64,000 bases of DNA from Weissella paramesenteroides ATCC 33313 (GTDB lineage: Bacteria; Bacillota; Bacilli; Lactobacillales; Lactobacillaceae). The position numbers and the translations under genes are program-made. The notes beneath the pieces were generated by a model. That model was not told the DNA's origin, did not search any database, and was given only the letters and a program-made list of their open reading frames with translations. The stretch lies in contig NZ_GG697130.1 in NCBI RefSeq assembly GCF_000160575.1, positions 1-64,000 on the forward strand, written 5' to 3'. Shown piece by piece: positions 37,095 through 45,864 of the stretch (positions within the stretch are counted from its first letter, which is position 1; each line of letters begins with the position of its first letter).

Positions 37095-38444
37095 TTACCA
37101 ACCAATATGATGACGTCCATTTGGTTCAAGTAACTCACCAGCTTGATAGCCAGCAAACACCTTATGGATAACATCAAATGCTTGTTGTAATTCTTCTTTT
37201 TTAATGACTAGTGGTGGTTGAAACCTTAGCGTATTACCACGTAATGAGATCATCAGCACACCATTTTTAAATAGGTTATAGATAATGGTATTGGTCCCTT
37301 GCTCATCTCCCAAACCAGTTTCAGGATCAATAATATCAATACCACCATTTAGACCATACAATCGGACATCGCCAATAAAATCAAATGTTGCTTGCTCTTT
37401 TTCAAAAAATTGCTTTGCAAATTTACCAAGCTCAGCAGATCTTTCAATCAATTTTTCAGACTTAATCACGTCCAATGTTGCTAATGCTGAAGCAGCACTG
37501 ATAACATTACCAGCAGTTGTATAAACATTTGCAGGTGCATCAAGACTTTGCATGATTTCCCGTCTACCCAAGACAGCACTTAACGGCAAACCTGAAGCCA
37601 TTGATTTTCCCATCGCAATCAAATCTGGATGGATGCCAAAATGTTCAAATGCCCAGAATTTACCTGTACGACCATAACCTTGGTTAACCTCATCAACAGC
37701 TAACAGGATACCATGATCATGCGCAAAGTCTGCTACCTTTTGCCAATAACCCGCTGGCGGAGCCATAATACCACCATCTCCTTGAATTGCTTCAATCATG
37801 ATGACTGCTGTTTCTTCAGCTGGCAAATAATTTTCGAATGGTTCTTTAAAAGCAGCAAACATACGCTCAGAAAAAGCTTCATCATTCTCACCAGGTAAGC
37901 GTTTATCAGGGGATGGAAATGGTACTTTATAAAATCCAGGCAATAGTGGTCCAATTTTACGACTCATGTTTAAGCTGACTGCTGATGCAGAAATCGAACC
38001 ATAAGTTGAACCATGATATGCCCCGACAAATGAGACAACATTCGTCCTACCTGTATATCCGCGAGCAAACTTAATGACTGCATCATTAGCATCGGAACCT
38101 GAATTACCAAAAACAACCATCCAATCTTTCCAATCTTTTTCATCACCGGGTGCTAATTTTACCAATTCTGAAGCTAATTTAGCCTCTGTTGATGTGGCAA
38201 AATATGCAGCAGTATAATGAACTAGCTTTTCAGCCTGATCCTGGATAGCTTTCACAATCTTTGGATGTGCATGCCCTGTATTTGTTGCACTAGCACTTGC
38301 TAACAAATCAATGTACTCATTCCCAGCAACATCTTTTAAAATTGCCCCTTTACCTGAGTCAAGAACCACATCAAAATAATAAACGCGCCCAGCGCCAGCA
38401 AAATGCTGTTCTTCTTGATTTAAAACATCATTATTTTCAACCAT
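37095..38444 (-). CDS. Class III aminotransferase-fold enzyme, probable isoleucine 2-epimerase
   Basis: This 449-residue PLP enzyme has class III motifs: NSGSDANDAVIKFAR near residue 112, GAYHGSTYGS near 140, AVDEVNQGYGRTG near 252, the PLP lysine in MGKSMASGLPLS near 285, and TTAGN near 315. From memory it resembles the Lactobacillus buchneri isoleucine 2-epimerase over its whole length, including LASASA, the N-terminal VDGNEYIDLL-like segment and the IGW ending. That enzyme interconverts L-isoleucine and D-allo-isoleucine. A 4-aminobutyrate aminotransferase role is the alternative. It follows an amino-acid permease gene by 33 bases, fitting uptake then epimerisation. Confidence 0.8.
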   Translation of the reverse strand: MVENNDVLNQEEQHFAGAGRVYYFDVVLDSGKGAILKDVAGNEYIDLLASASATNTGHAHPKIVKAIQDQAEKLVHYTAAYFATSTEAKLASELVKLAPGDEKDWKDWMVVFGNSGSDANDAVIKFARGYTGRTNVVSFVGAYHGSTYGSISASAVSLNMSRKIGPLLPGFYKVPFPSPDKRLPGENDEAFSERMFAAFKEPFENYLPAEETAVIMIEAIQGDGGIMAPPAGYWQKVADFAHDHGILLAVDEVNQGYGRTGKFWAFEHFGIHPDLIAMGKSMASGLPLSAVLGRREIMQSLDAPANVYTTAGNVISAASALATLDVIKSEKLIERSAELGKFAKQFFEKEQATFDFIGDVRLYGLNGGIDIIDPETGLGDEQGTNTIIYNLFKNGVLMISLRGNTLRFQPPLVIKKEELQQAFDVIHKVFAGYQAGELLEPNGRHHIGW

Positions 38445-38477
38445 TTTTGCTATCTTACTCCCCCTACTAAGTACTAT

Positions 38478-39950
38478 TTACTTACCTGATTTGCTTCTCA
38501 ATACTGAATGTTTTGCTCCATAAAGGAAATACACAACAATTCCGATAATAAACCAAATTAAAGCATAAATCTTTGCCTCGGCACTAAGTCCCCAAAATAC
38601 CCATGCTGACAAAATTGCACCAATTGCTGGGGTGACAGGATAACCTGGCATTTTAAACCCAGCTTCTGGCAAGTCTTTACCTTCTCGCTTATGCAATGAA
38701 TACATAGCTAGTGAAACAAAAATAAACGCAATCAGAGTTCCTGCAGAAATTAATTCTGAAAGGAACGAAAATGGGAAGAATGATCCAACCAGAACCGCAA
38801 CAACAGTCAAGACTAACAAGCCACGATTTGGCAATCCCTTGTTTTCAGTAACTTGACCCAACCATTTTGGTAACATACCATCACGTCCAAATGAGTATAG
38901 CAACCGTGACCCAGCCATCATCATACCAATCAATGCTGTCAACATTCCAACAACAGCAATAGTTGAAACTGTAGCCGCAACGATTGGATGACCAGCTTGT
39001 CGCAATGCCCAACCAACTGGTTCAGCGTTATCAACATACTTGGTGTACTTAAACATACCAACAAGAACCAGTGAAACACCAACAAACAAGACAACGGCAA
39101 TTAGTAATGATCCTAAAATACCACGAGGCATTGTTTTTTGTGGATTAACGGCTTCTGCGGAATTTGAAGCAATTGAGTCAAAACCAATATATGCTAGGAA
39201 AATACCAGACACACCAGCCCAAATTCCTTGGAACCCACCTAACGTCGTGCCATTTGGGTTATATGCAGGAACAAATGGTGAATAATTTTCTGGATGAATG
39301 GCTGTTAAGCCAACCACAATAAATAGCAAAACGGCGAGTACTTTGATAACAACTAGTGTCACTTCAACACGAGATGCTTCATGTACACCATGTGATAATA
39401 GCCATGCGACTAAAATAATTGCTATAAAGGCCACGATATCAACAAAGCCGCCCTTAGGACCGCTGACAGATGAGGCCCACCCAAATAGTGAATGCGTATC
39501 TAATGCACCAGATAATGCTGGTGGCAAATTAATACCAATCTGAGAAATTAATCCTCTAAAGTTTGCTGATAAACCAGAACCAACGAATGCAACTGCAATG
39601 ATGTATTCAGCTAACAAAGCCCAGCCGGCAATCCAACCGAAGCCTTCACCAAACAAAACATTGATCCATGAATATGCTGAACCAGCAACAGGTAAAGTAG
39701 ATGCCATTTCGGCATATGCCAAGGCAACAAATCCTGCAACAACTGCTGCCAATAAGAATGAAAATACAACTCCAGGGCCAGCATAATTAGCCGCCACAAC
39801 GCCCGGTAAAGTAAAAATAGCCGTTGAAACAATTGTTCCAACACCTAATGCTAAAAAGTCCTTCGTATGTAAGATACGTGGCATATCCGCATCTTTGCTA
39901 ATATATGTGGAAGCATCCTCGCGCTCCAAAAATTTTGACCATAGCCCCAT
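38478..39950 (-). CDS. APC family amino acid permease
   Basis: The 490-residue protein has about 12-14 membrane helices and the APC/CAT-type motifs GVGTIVSTAIFTLPG near residue 36, AYAEMASTLPVAGSAYSW near 78, and FLAYIGFDSIASNSAEAVNPQKTMPRGI near 250. It resembles YfnA/YhdG-like cationic or branched-chain amino acid transporters. The exact substrate is not readable. It is first in a two-gene unit with the epimerase-like enzyme, which suggests a branched-chain amino acid. It has an AGGAGA ribosome site and a 5' leader of about 200 bases. Confidence 0.88.
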   Translation of the reverse strand: MGLWSKFLEREDASTYISKDADMPRILHTKDFLALGVGTIVSTAIFTLPGVVAANYAGPGVVFSFLLAAVVAGFVALAYAEMASTLPVAGSAYSWINVLFGEGFGWIAGWALLAEYIIAVAFVGSGLSANFRGLISQIGINLPPALSGALDTHSLFGWASSVSGPKGGFVDIVAFIAIILVAWLLSHGVHEASRVEVTLVVIKVLAVLLFIVVGLTAIHPENYSPFVPAYNPNGTTLGGFQGIWAGVSGIFLAYIGFDSIASNSAEAVNPQKTMPRGILGSLLIAVVLFVGVSLVLVGMFKYTKYVDNAEPVGWALRQAGHPIVAATVSTIAVVGMLTALIGMMMAGSRLLYSFGRDGMLPKWLGQVTENKGLPNRGLLVLTVVAVLVGSFFPFSFLSELISAGTLIAFIFVSLAMYSLHKREGKDLPEAGFKMPGYPVTPAIGAILSAWVFWGLSAEAKIYALIWFIIGIVVYFLYGAKHSVLRSKSGK

Positions 39951-40155
39951 ATAAAAATTCTCCTAACTTGGGTGACTTTATCAAGCATGATTTCAAAAAC
40001 TTAAGCTTAAAAAATTAAAATATTTTTTATTTTAAGTAAAAAATCACCTAATATAATATTACTGGATGAAATTAATATTGCTATCACATAACTAAAAATT
40101 AAAAAAATAATAGCTTTATAATATAGTGCTAGCAATGTATCAACCAATTATTTCA
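39951..40155 (-). other. A/T-rich leader of the permease-epimerase operon, no element recognised
   Basis: About 200 bases separate the predicted promoter from the permease ATG. I looked for a T-box, a lysine or other riboswitch, a leader ORF and a terminator and found none. The region is very A/T-rich, with only a short AAGCTTAAGTTT-type palindrome. Confidence 0.5.
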
Positions 40156-40183
40156 ATGATACCGCGCTGATTATAAAAGTCAA
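40156..40183 (-). promoter_or_regulatory. Predicted promoter of the permease-epimerase operon
   Basis: On the minus strand TTGACT (40178-40183) and TATCAT (40156-40161) are 16 bases apart, about 205 bases before the permease start. Confidence 0.55.
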
Positions 40184-40255
40184 TATTTTTCTAATTTTTT
40201 TATCATTTTTTGACTAAATCAGTTATAAGATTAACGTTCTTAAATAAAAAAGAAC

Positions 40256-40283
40256 GGTTTTTTTGAAATCACTCAAAAAAGCC
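40256..40283 (-). terminator. Terminator after ccpA
   Basis: An 11-bp inverted repeat (40256-40266 with 40273-40283) is followed on the minus strand by GTTCTTTTTT. It lies 80 bases past the ccpA stop. Confidence 0.6.
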
Positions 40284-40362
40284 ATCCTATTTTTCTTATT
40301 CCGTCACTTAATAAGACTACTGTTTATGAATTCCAAAACAGATTTAAAATCTTATCGTACAC

Positions 40363-41376
40363 CTACATATTGTCATGCTTAGTTGATCCACGATCTACAT
40401 AACCATGTGGGAGAACAATATTATTAACTGCCAGTTCTTCATGATTCATCAACTTTGTTAACATGCGCATGGCAACTGCACCAATATCATAAATTGGTTG
40501 TGTAATTGATGACAATTGTGGTCGTGTAATCACCGCAACCTTTGAATCATTGCCTGTAATGATTTCAAAGTCGTCTGGTACATTAACACCTGCATCTGTT
40601 AGACCGTTAATCACACCAGCAGCCATTTCGTCATTGGCAACAATTGCTGCAGTCGCCTCTGAATCTTTAATTTCTTGAGCGAGTTGATAACCTGACTGAT
40701 AGTCATATGTTCCTTGGAAAACTAGCTTCTCATCATAAGCCACATCGTACGCAGCCAAAGCATCTTGATAACCAAGTAGTTTATGTGCCTTGTTCATATA
40801 ATGATCTAAATCGCCAGTGACGAAAGCAATTTTGGTATGACCCGCTTGCAGCAATCTTGTTGTTGCATCACTCATTGCTGATCTATATTCGATATTAACT
40901 GATGGCTGTTCTTCATACTCATCTAACAAGCCAGCCAAAACTACAGGTACATCAGCTTTCTTAAATTCATCACGAATATCATCATTTAAAATGTTACCCA
41001 TAAATACAATACCATCAACTTGCTTACCAAGAAGATTTTCCATCACTTGAATTTCTTTAGTATTTGACTCATCGGAATTCGCTAAAATAATTTGATAATG
41101 ATACATTGCCGCAACATCATCAATACCACGAGCTAATTCAGCAAAATAATGGTTGGTAACATCAGGGATAACGACACCAATTGTCGTTGTTCGCCGTGAG
41201 GCCAATCCTCGAGCAACTGCATTTGGACGGTACCCCAACTTAGCAATCACCGCATTAACTTTTTCTTTTGTTTCAGCTTTAACATTTGCATTACCATTCA
41301 CGACACGTGAAACAGTTGCCATTGACACTTTTGCTTCTCGCGCCACATCATAAATTGTGACAGTTTGTTTATCCAT
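40363..41376 (-). CDS. ccpA: Catabolite control protein A
   Basis: CcpA is the LacI/GalR-family master regulator of carbon catabolite control. With HPr-Ser-P it binds cre sites. The 337-residue protein begins with the helix-turn-helix VTIYDVAREAKVSMATVSRVVNG, then the hinge RPNAVARGLASRRTTTIGVVIPD, and a periplasmic-binding-like core. It is divergent from pepQ, the classic ccpA-pepQ arrangement of lactobacilli. A cre site lies in the shared intergenic region, so autoregulation is likely. AGGAGA precedes the ATG. Confidence 0.95.
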   Translation of the reverse strand: MDKQTVTIYDVAREAKVSMATVSRVVNGNANVKAETKEKVNAVIAKLGYRPNAVARGLASRRTTTIGVVIPDVTNHYFAELARGIDDVAAMYHYQIILANSDESNTKEIQVMENLLGKQVDGIVFMGNILNDDIRDEFKKADVPVVLAGLLDEYEEQPSVNIEYRSAMSDATTRLLQAGHTKIAFVTGDLDHYMNKAHKLLGYQDALAAYDVAYDEKLVFQGTYDYQSGYQLAQEIKDSEATAAIVANDEMAAGVINGLTDAGVNVPDDFEIITGNDSKVAVITRPQLSSITQPIYDIGAVAMRMLTKLMNHEELAVNNIVLPHGYVDRGSTKHDNM

Positions 41377-41467
41377 TACTATTCTCCTAAAAATACAAAT
41401 TTTTAATTCAGACTCGAGCGCTAGACAAATTTATTTAATCTAACAGCCATTAACTGATTTTATTTTA

Positions 41468-41481
41468 TGGGAACGCTTACA
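41468..41481. promoter_or_regulatory. cre operator between ccpA and pepQ
   Basis: The 14 bases at 41468-41481 read TGTAAGCGTTCCCA on the minus strand. This matches the cre consensus TGWAANCGNTNWCA except at one W position. The site is about 90 bases upstream of ccpA and 150 upstream of pepQ, where CcpA autoregulation is known in related genera. Confidence 0.75.
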
Positions 41482-41633
41482 ATGTGATTGTAACATGTTT
41501 TCATAATTTGTTTCATCATTTAATAATAATTTCACACAATGGTTAATTGTAACATAACTTTTTATCATAGATGGGCATTTTTTAAAAATGAGCGTACAAT
41601 TAATCATATATTTCAATTAAAGGAGAATTTTTA

Positions 41634-42734
41634 ATGACCAATAAACTTTCATCAATACAAAGTTGGCTAGAAGAACAACAACTAGATGTTGCATACTTCT
41701 CAGATTTTCATTCAATTGATTACCTAACGGGTTTCAATTCTGACCCTATTGAGCGTGTACTCGCTCTAGTGGTTTTCCCACAAGATGAGCCATTTATCTT
41801 TGCGCCAGCCCTTGAGGTTGAAGCTGTTAAAAGCTCAGGCTGGTCTCATCCTGTTTATGGTTATCAGGACCAAGAAAATCCATGGGCACTAATTAATGAA
41901 CATTTGCACGCCCATACACAACATACAGAAAAATGGGCAGTTGAACAAGAGCAACTCACACTAAAACGTGCTTCCCTTATTCAAACGGCTGTTCCAGAAG
42001 CAAAGTTTATCGGTAATTTATCACCATTAATGACCAAATTGCACTTGATTAAAACTCCTGATGAAATTATTAAATTACACAAAGCTGGTGAAGATGCAGA
42101 CCGCGCGTTTGAGTTTGCCTTTAATGCCTTGAAGGCTGGTGTTTCTGAACTCCAAGTAATGGCAAAATTAGAGTATGATTTAAAGTCTTCAGGTGTTGTT
42201 GGCATGTCATTTGATACACTGGTTCAATTTGGTGCTCATGCTGCCGAACCACATGGTGACACAGGTAACAATACATTGAAGCCTGGTGATCTTGCCTTAT
42301 TTGATCTTGGTACTATCTATGATGGTTACGTATCTGACGCAACACGTACGGTTGCTTTCCAATCAGTATCAGATCATCAACGAGAAGTTTATAATGTTGT
42401 CTTAGAGGCTGAACTAACTGCCCAAGCTGCCGCCAAGCCAGGCATGACTGCTGGTGAATTGGATGGCATTGCACGAGATATCATCACAAAGGCTGGTTAT
42501 GGTGAATATTTCGTACATCGACTTGGACACGGAATCGGTTCATCTGTGCACGAATCAATTCAAATTGCACAAGGCAATGACTTAGTTCTACAACCAGGCA
42601 TGTCATTTTCAATCGAACCAGGAATTTATATTCCTGGCGATTTAGGTATTCGTATCGAAGACTCAGTTATTGTCACAGAATCTGGTGTTGATCCATACAC
42701 GCACTCACCTAAAGAATTACGTATTATTGAATAA
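41634..42734 (+). CDS. pepQ: Xaa-Pro dipeptidase (prolidase)
   Basis: PepQ hydrolyses X-Pro dipeptides, the last step in using proline-rich peptides. The 366-residue pita-bread metallopeptidase has its dinuclear metal ligands in LFDLGTIYDGYVSDATRT (two Asp, near residue 222-233), GHGIGSSVHE (His, near 300), SIEPGIY (Glu, near 325) and GIRIEDSV (Glu, near 340). The ATG follows AAAGGAGA. It is divergent from ccpA, with a cre site between, and ends at a bidirectional terminator. Confidence 0.95.
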   Translation: MTNKLSSIQSWLEEQQLDVAYFSDFHSIDYLTGFNSDPIERVLALVVFPQDEPFIFAPALEVEAVKSSGWSHPVYGYQDQENPWALINEHLHAHTQHTEKWAVEQEQLTLKRASLIQTAVPEAKFIGNLSPLMTKLHLIKTPDEIIKLHKAGEDADRAFEFAFNALKAGVSELQVMAKLEYDLKSSGVVGMSFDTLVQFGAHAAEPHGDTGNNTLKPGDLALFDLGTIYDGYVSDATRTVAFQSVSDHQREVYNVVLEAELTAQAAAKPGMTAGELDGIARDIITKAGYGEYFVHRLGHGIGSSVHESIQIAQGNDLVLQPGMSFSIEPGIYIPGDLGIRIEDSVIVTESGVDPYTHSPKELRIIE

Positions 42735-42756
42735 TTTTAAAATTAATATATGTTAC

Positions 42757-42800
42757 AAAAAAACGTTAGCTCAAGCCAATCTGGTTGGGCTAACGTTTTT
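42757..42800. terminator. Bidirectional terminator between pepQ and the YtxH-like gene
   Basis: AAAACGTTAGC pairs with GCTAACGTTTT, with an inner CCAA/TTGG stem and T/A runs on both sides, between convergent genes. Confidence 0.85.
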
Positions 42801-42826
42801 CATTTATTTAATATAGAACTGAAGAA

Positions 42827-43417
42827 CTATTTATCAGCTTCCTCAGATAAACCTTTTTTATCGGTTTCTGATAGTCCAGTTGTTGGCTCCAATACTTCAG
42901 GCTCAACCTCATCTTCAAAGCTTTCAAAGGTTTCTGATGCAACTGCATCATCCGTTGGTGAAAGAACAATATCCTCTTCTGTCTGTTCAGCAACATCAGC
43001 TTTAATCTGTTCTCTAAAATCATCGGCCTTTGCTTTAGCTTGATTAGATAAGTCTTGTGCTTGATTTCGTAAATCCGTTGCCTTTGCTTGCGCTGAGGCC
43101 AACAATTCATCAGCCTTTGCACGTAAATCAGCAGACTTTTCTTCAGCTGATTCCTTAAGGTCTGTCACCTTGGTATCAAAGGCATAGCTCTTATCAGAAA
43201 CAAAATCATCGGCCTTATCACGAACTGATGCAACGGCATCAGTCGCAGCATAACTGTAATCCACTACTTTATCACGAAAATCAGCTACAACATCATCAAA
43301 CTTTTCTTTTAAGTCATCTTGTTGTTCAACAGTCAACATCTTGTAGTAACCGTATCCTGCAGCGGCAACTAAACTACCAAATGCGACACCAGCTAAAAAT
43401 CCTTTTGTCTTTGACAT
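42827..43417 (-). CDS. YtxH-like protein with one membrane helix and a long repetitive helical tail
   Basis: The 196-residue protein begins MSKTKGFLAG with a single glycine-rich membrane helix (residues 5-24), as in YtxH/gas-vesicle GvpP-like stress proteins. A long charged alpha-helical stretch follows (about 35-140) with recurring AKADDL/AKATDLRNQAQDL-type repeats, then an acidic, Ser/Thr-rich tail. It is probably membrane-anchored with a cytoplasmic coil. The function is unknown; family members are linked to general stress. A good GGAGGATA precedes the ATG at 43417, so the longer frame to 43444 is rejected. It follows the DUF948 gene by 30 bases. Confidence 0.8.
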   Translation of the reverse strand: MSKTKGFLAGVAFGSLVAAAGYGYYKMLTVEQQDDLKEKFDDVVADFRDKVVDYSYAATDAVASVRDKADDFVSDKSYAFDTKVTDLKESAEEKSADLRAKADELLASAQAKATDLRNQAQDLSNQAKAKADDFREQIKADVAEQTEEDIVLSPTDDAVASETFESFEDEVEPEVLEPTTGLSETDKKGLSEEADK

Positions 43418-43447
43418 GAATATATCCTCCGTTTTATTAACCAATGG

Positions 43448-43846
43448 CTATTTTTGCGTAGCTTCAGCTTTTTTTGCATTCTTACGATTCTTTCTAGCTG
43501 CATTAGCCGCAAAAAGTGCTGACGCTACTTTCGTCTTGTTTGAACTAGACGATGATCGTACTTTGTCTGTTAAATTATGCGTCGCATCATTTAATTCTGA
43601 TACTGAGGTCCCCAAATCAGCAATTGCCTGAAAGGCAGGATCAATTGTTGCCACCTTTCCATTCACATCATCTAGCAACGTGTCTACATTAGCTAATATA
43701 TCATTAGCCTCACGTGCAATAATGTCAACATCTTTCGTCACAACACCTAGTGTTTGCGTCAATCTCACTAAGAATAATCCAATAAATAGAACTAATAATA
43801 ATACTGCAATAGCTAAAATTATTAGAGCAATTTGTCCACCTGACAT
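43448..43846 (-). CDS. DUF948 domain-containing membrane protein
   Basis: The 132-residue protein starts MSGGQIALIILAIAVLLLVLF with one membrane helix. A DUF948 helical region follows with spaced threonine, valine and aspartate residues (TKDVDIIAREANDILANVDTLL), and a basic lysine/alanine tail ends the protein. The start at 43846 follows a strong AGGAGGG; the longer frame is rejected. It sits directly upstream of the YtxH-like gene, a pairing also common in staphylococci and lactobacilli. No function is established. Confidence 0.85.
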   Translation of the reverse strand: MSGGQIALIILAIAVLLLVLFIGLFLVRLTQTLGVVTKDVDIIAREANDILANVDTLLDDVNGKVATIDPAFQAIADLGTSVSELNDATHNLTDKVRSSSSSNKTKVASALFAANAARKNRKNAKKAEATQK

Positions 43847-43985
43847 ATTTTCCCTCCTAGCATTTCTGTGTATACCCACTATTTTAACGTTTTATACCTG
43901 TACTGGCAATTGTAAGAATTTTATAGATAAAAGTATACACCAGATATGATATCATCATTACTTTCTAAAATTACCTAACTTGACG

Positions 43986-45800
43986 TTACTCAAGGCCTAA
44001 TTCATTAACTAATTGTTCGAATTCATTTAAGCGCTGCTCAAAGACATTGAACGTCTCTCGTAGATAGTCAGGCTTCGTCATATCGACACCTGCTTTTTTC
44101 ATGACATCAATTGGAAATGCTGATGCACCAGCTTTTAGATACTCCTTATATGCATCAACCGCCGTCTGTCCCCCATGTAAAATTTTATCTGCCAGTGCCG
44201 TAGCGGCAGCAAAACCGGTACTATATTGGAAGACATAGAAGTTATAGTAAAAGTGTGGAATACGCTCCCACTCGTGTGCAATTTCTTCATCTACAGTCAA
44301 TGCTGGCCCATAATAACGTTGGTTCAACTCGCCATAAGCTTCATTCAATACTTCAGCAGTTAGCGGTGTACCACTAGCATCAGTTTCATGCATCCACTGT
44401 TCAAATTCAGCAAATTGTGTTTGTCTGAATAAAGTACCCTTGACACCATCGAGATACTGATTTAACACGTATGCCTTTAATTTTTTATCAGTAATGGTAC
44501 GTAATAGGTAGTCTGTTAACAAATTTTCATTCGTCGTCGATGCAATTTCTGCAAGGAAAATTGGATAGTCACCATATTGGTAAGGCTGACTCGTTCTTGT
44601 TAAGTAAGAGTGCACAGAATGACCCATTTCATGTACTAATGTACTTAAATTATTCAAATTATCAACCCAATTTAGTAGAATGAATGGGTTTGTATCATAA
44701 GAACCACCTGAATAGGCACCCGAACGTTTACCTTTATTCTCAATAACATCAATCCAACGATTATCAAATGCTTTTTGGACAATTGCTAGATAATCTTCAC
44801 CCAAAGGAGCTAATGCTTTTAATGCTTCAGCTTGAGCACGTGGATAATCAATTTCATAGTCTGGTTCACCAAGAATTGGCGTATACAAATCATAAGAATG
44901 TAGCTCTGAAAGTTTCAATAATCGTTTACGTAAATTCATATAGCGATGCAATAAAGGTAACGCCTTATTTACTTCAGCCACAAGCGTATCATAAACTATC
45001 TCAGGCACATTATTAGCAGCCAAAGCAGCTTGACGAGCTGAGTCAAAATGGTGCACCTGGGCTAAATAATTATGTCCCTTGACATGACTACCAATCAACG
45101 ACGCAAACGTATTATCTAGTGCCATGTATGATGCGTAAAATGTTTTAAACGCATTTCTACGTACATCCGGATTAACAGATTCTAATAATCGTGAATAAAC
45201 CCCGTCTGACAAGGTTTCTAATTCACCTTCATCATTTTCTACAGCATCAAACTGGATGTCAGCATTATCCAACATACCAAATGCTCGTTCTGAAGCACCA
45301 AAAACATCCCCTGCAGCAGCTAATAATTTTTCTTCATTTTCAGGAAGGACATGACCTTTTTGTGTCAAAATATCATCAAAGTAGTGTTGGTAATCATTTA
45401 GACGTGGCTCAGCTGCAAAAAATGCTGCAAGCTGCTCCGCAGAAAGTGAGAGAACCGTTGGGTCAAAAAATGCAATTGCGGCAGAAACCTTAGCGGCAAT
45501 TGTTTCGGCCTTATTACTTAATCCCTGATAAAAACCATTAGCTGTATCTTGATCTGATTTCATTGATGCATAGACGTATAGCTTCTCTAAGTCACGCATT
45601 AACCCTAAGCCGTATTGCAGTGCATTGTATAATGACGTGCCCGATTCTGTTGCACTGGTGGCAAAAAAATCTGCAGTGTTTAGACGCTCTGCTAATTCAT
45701 CATAGGCATCTTGCCAAGCTTCATCACTAGCAAAAATTGTACTAAGATCCCATGTTGCTGATTCTGGTAGTTCTTCACGTAAAGGTAGTTCTTTAACCAT
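43986..45800 (-). CDS. pepF: Oligoendopeptidase F
   Basis: PepF is a cytoplasmic M3-family zinc metallopeptidase that cuts oligopeptides of about 7-17 residues. The 604-residue sequence contains the zinc motif LVHEMGHSVHSYL near residue 386 and the downstream glutamate region FLAEIASTTNENLL. N-terminal PepF/M3 helical domains precede it. It follows coiA by about 60 bases on the same strand, a widespread coiA-pepF linkage. Confidence 0.95.
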   Translation of the reverse strand: MVKELPLREELPESATWDLSTIFASDEAWQDAYDELAERLNTADFFATSATESGTSLYNALQYGLGLMRDLEKLYVYASMKSDQDTANGFYQGLSNKAETIAAKVSAAIAFFDPTVLSLSAEQLAAFFAAEPRLNDYQHYFDDILTQKGHVLPENEEKLLAAAGDVFGASERAFGMLDNADIQFDAVENDEGELETLSDGVYSRLLESVNPDVRRNAFKTFYASYMALDNTFASLIGSHVKGHNYLAQVHHFDSARQAALAANNVPEIVYDTLVAEVNKALPLLHRYMNLRKRLLKLSELHSYDLYTPILGEPDYEIDYPRAQAEALKALAPLGEDYLAIVQKAFDNRWIDVIENKGKRSGAYSGGSYDTNPFILLNWVDNLNNLSTLVHEMGHSVHSYLTRTSQPYQYGDYPIFLAEIASTTNENLLTDYLLRTITDKKLKAYVLNQYLDGVKGTLFRQTQFAEFEQWMHETDASGTPLTAEVLNEAYGELNQRYYGPALTVDEEIAHEWERIPHFYYNFYVFQYSTGFAAATALADKILHGGQTAVDAYKEYLKAGASAFPIDVMKKAGVDMTKPDYLRETFNVFEQRLNEFEQLVNELGLE

Positions 45801-45864
45801 TATTGTCCCTCATTTCAGTCTAATATAATCTTCATTTTATCATAGTTTGTTTGTCTATTCAGTG

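Noticed and set aside
45191-45493. 100-codon plus-strand frame within pepF
   Set aside because: It is an antisense shadow with a His/Gln/Leu-rich product and no ribosome site or promoter.
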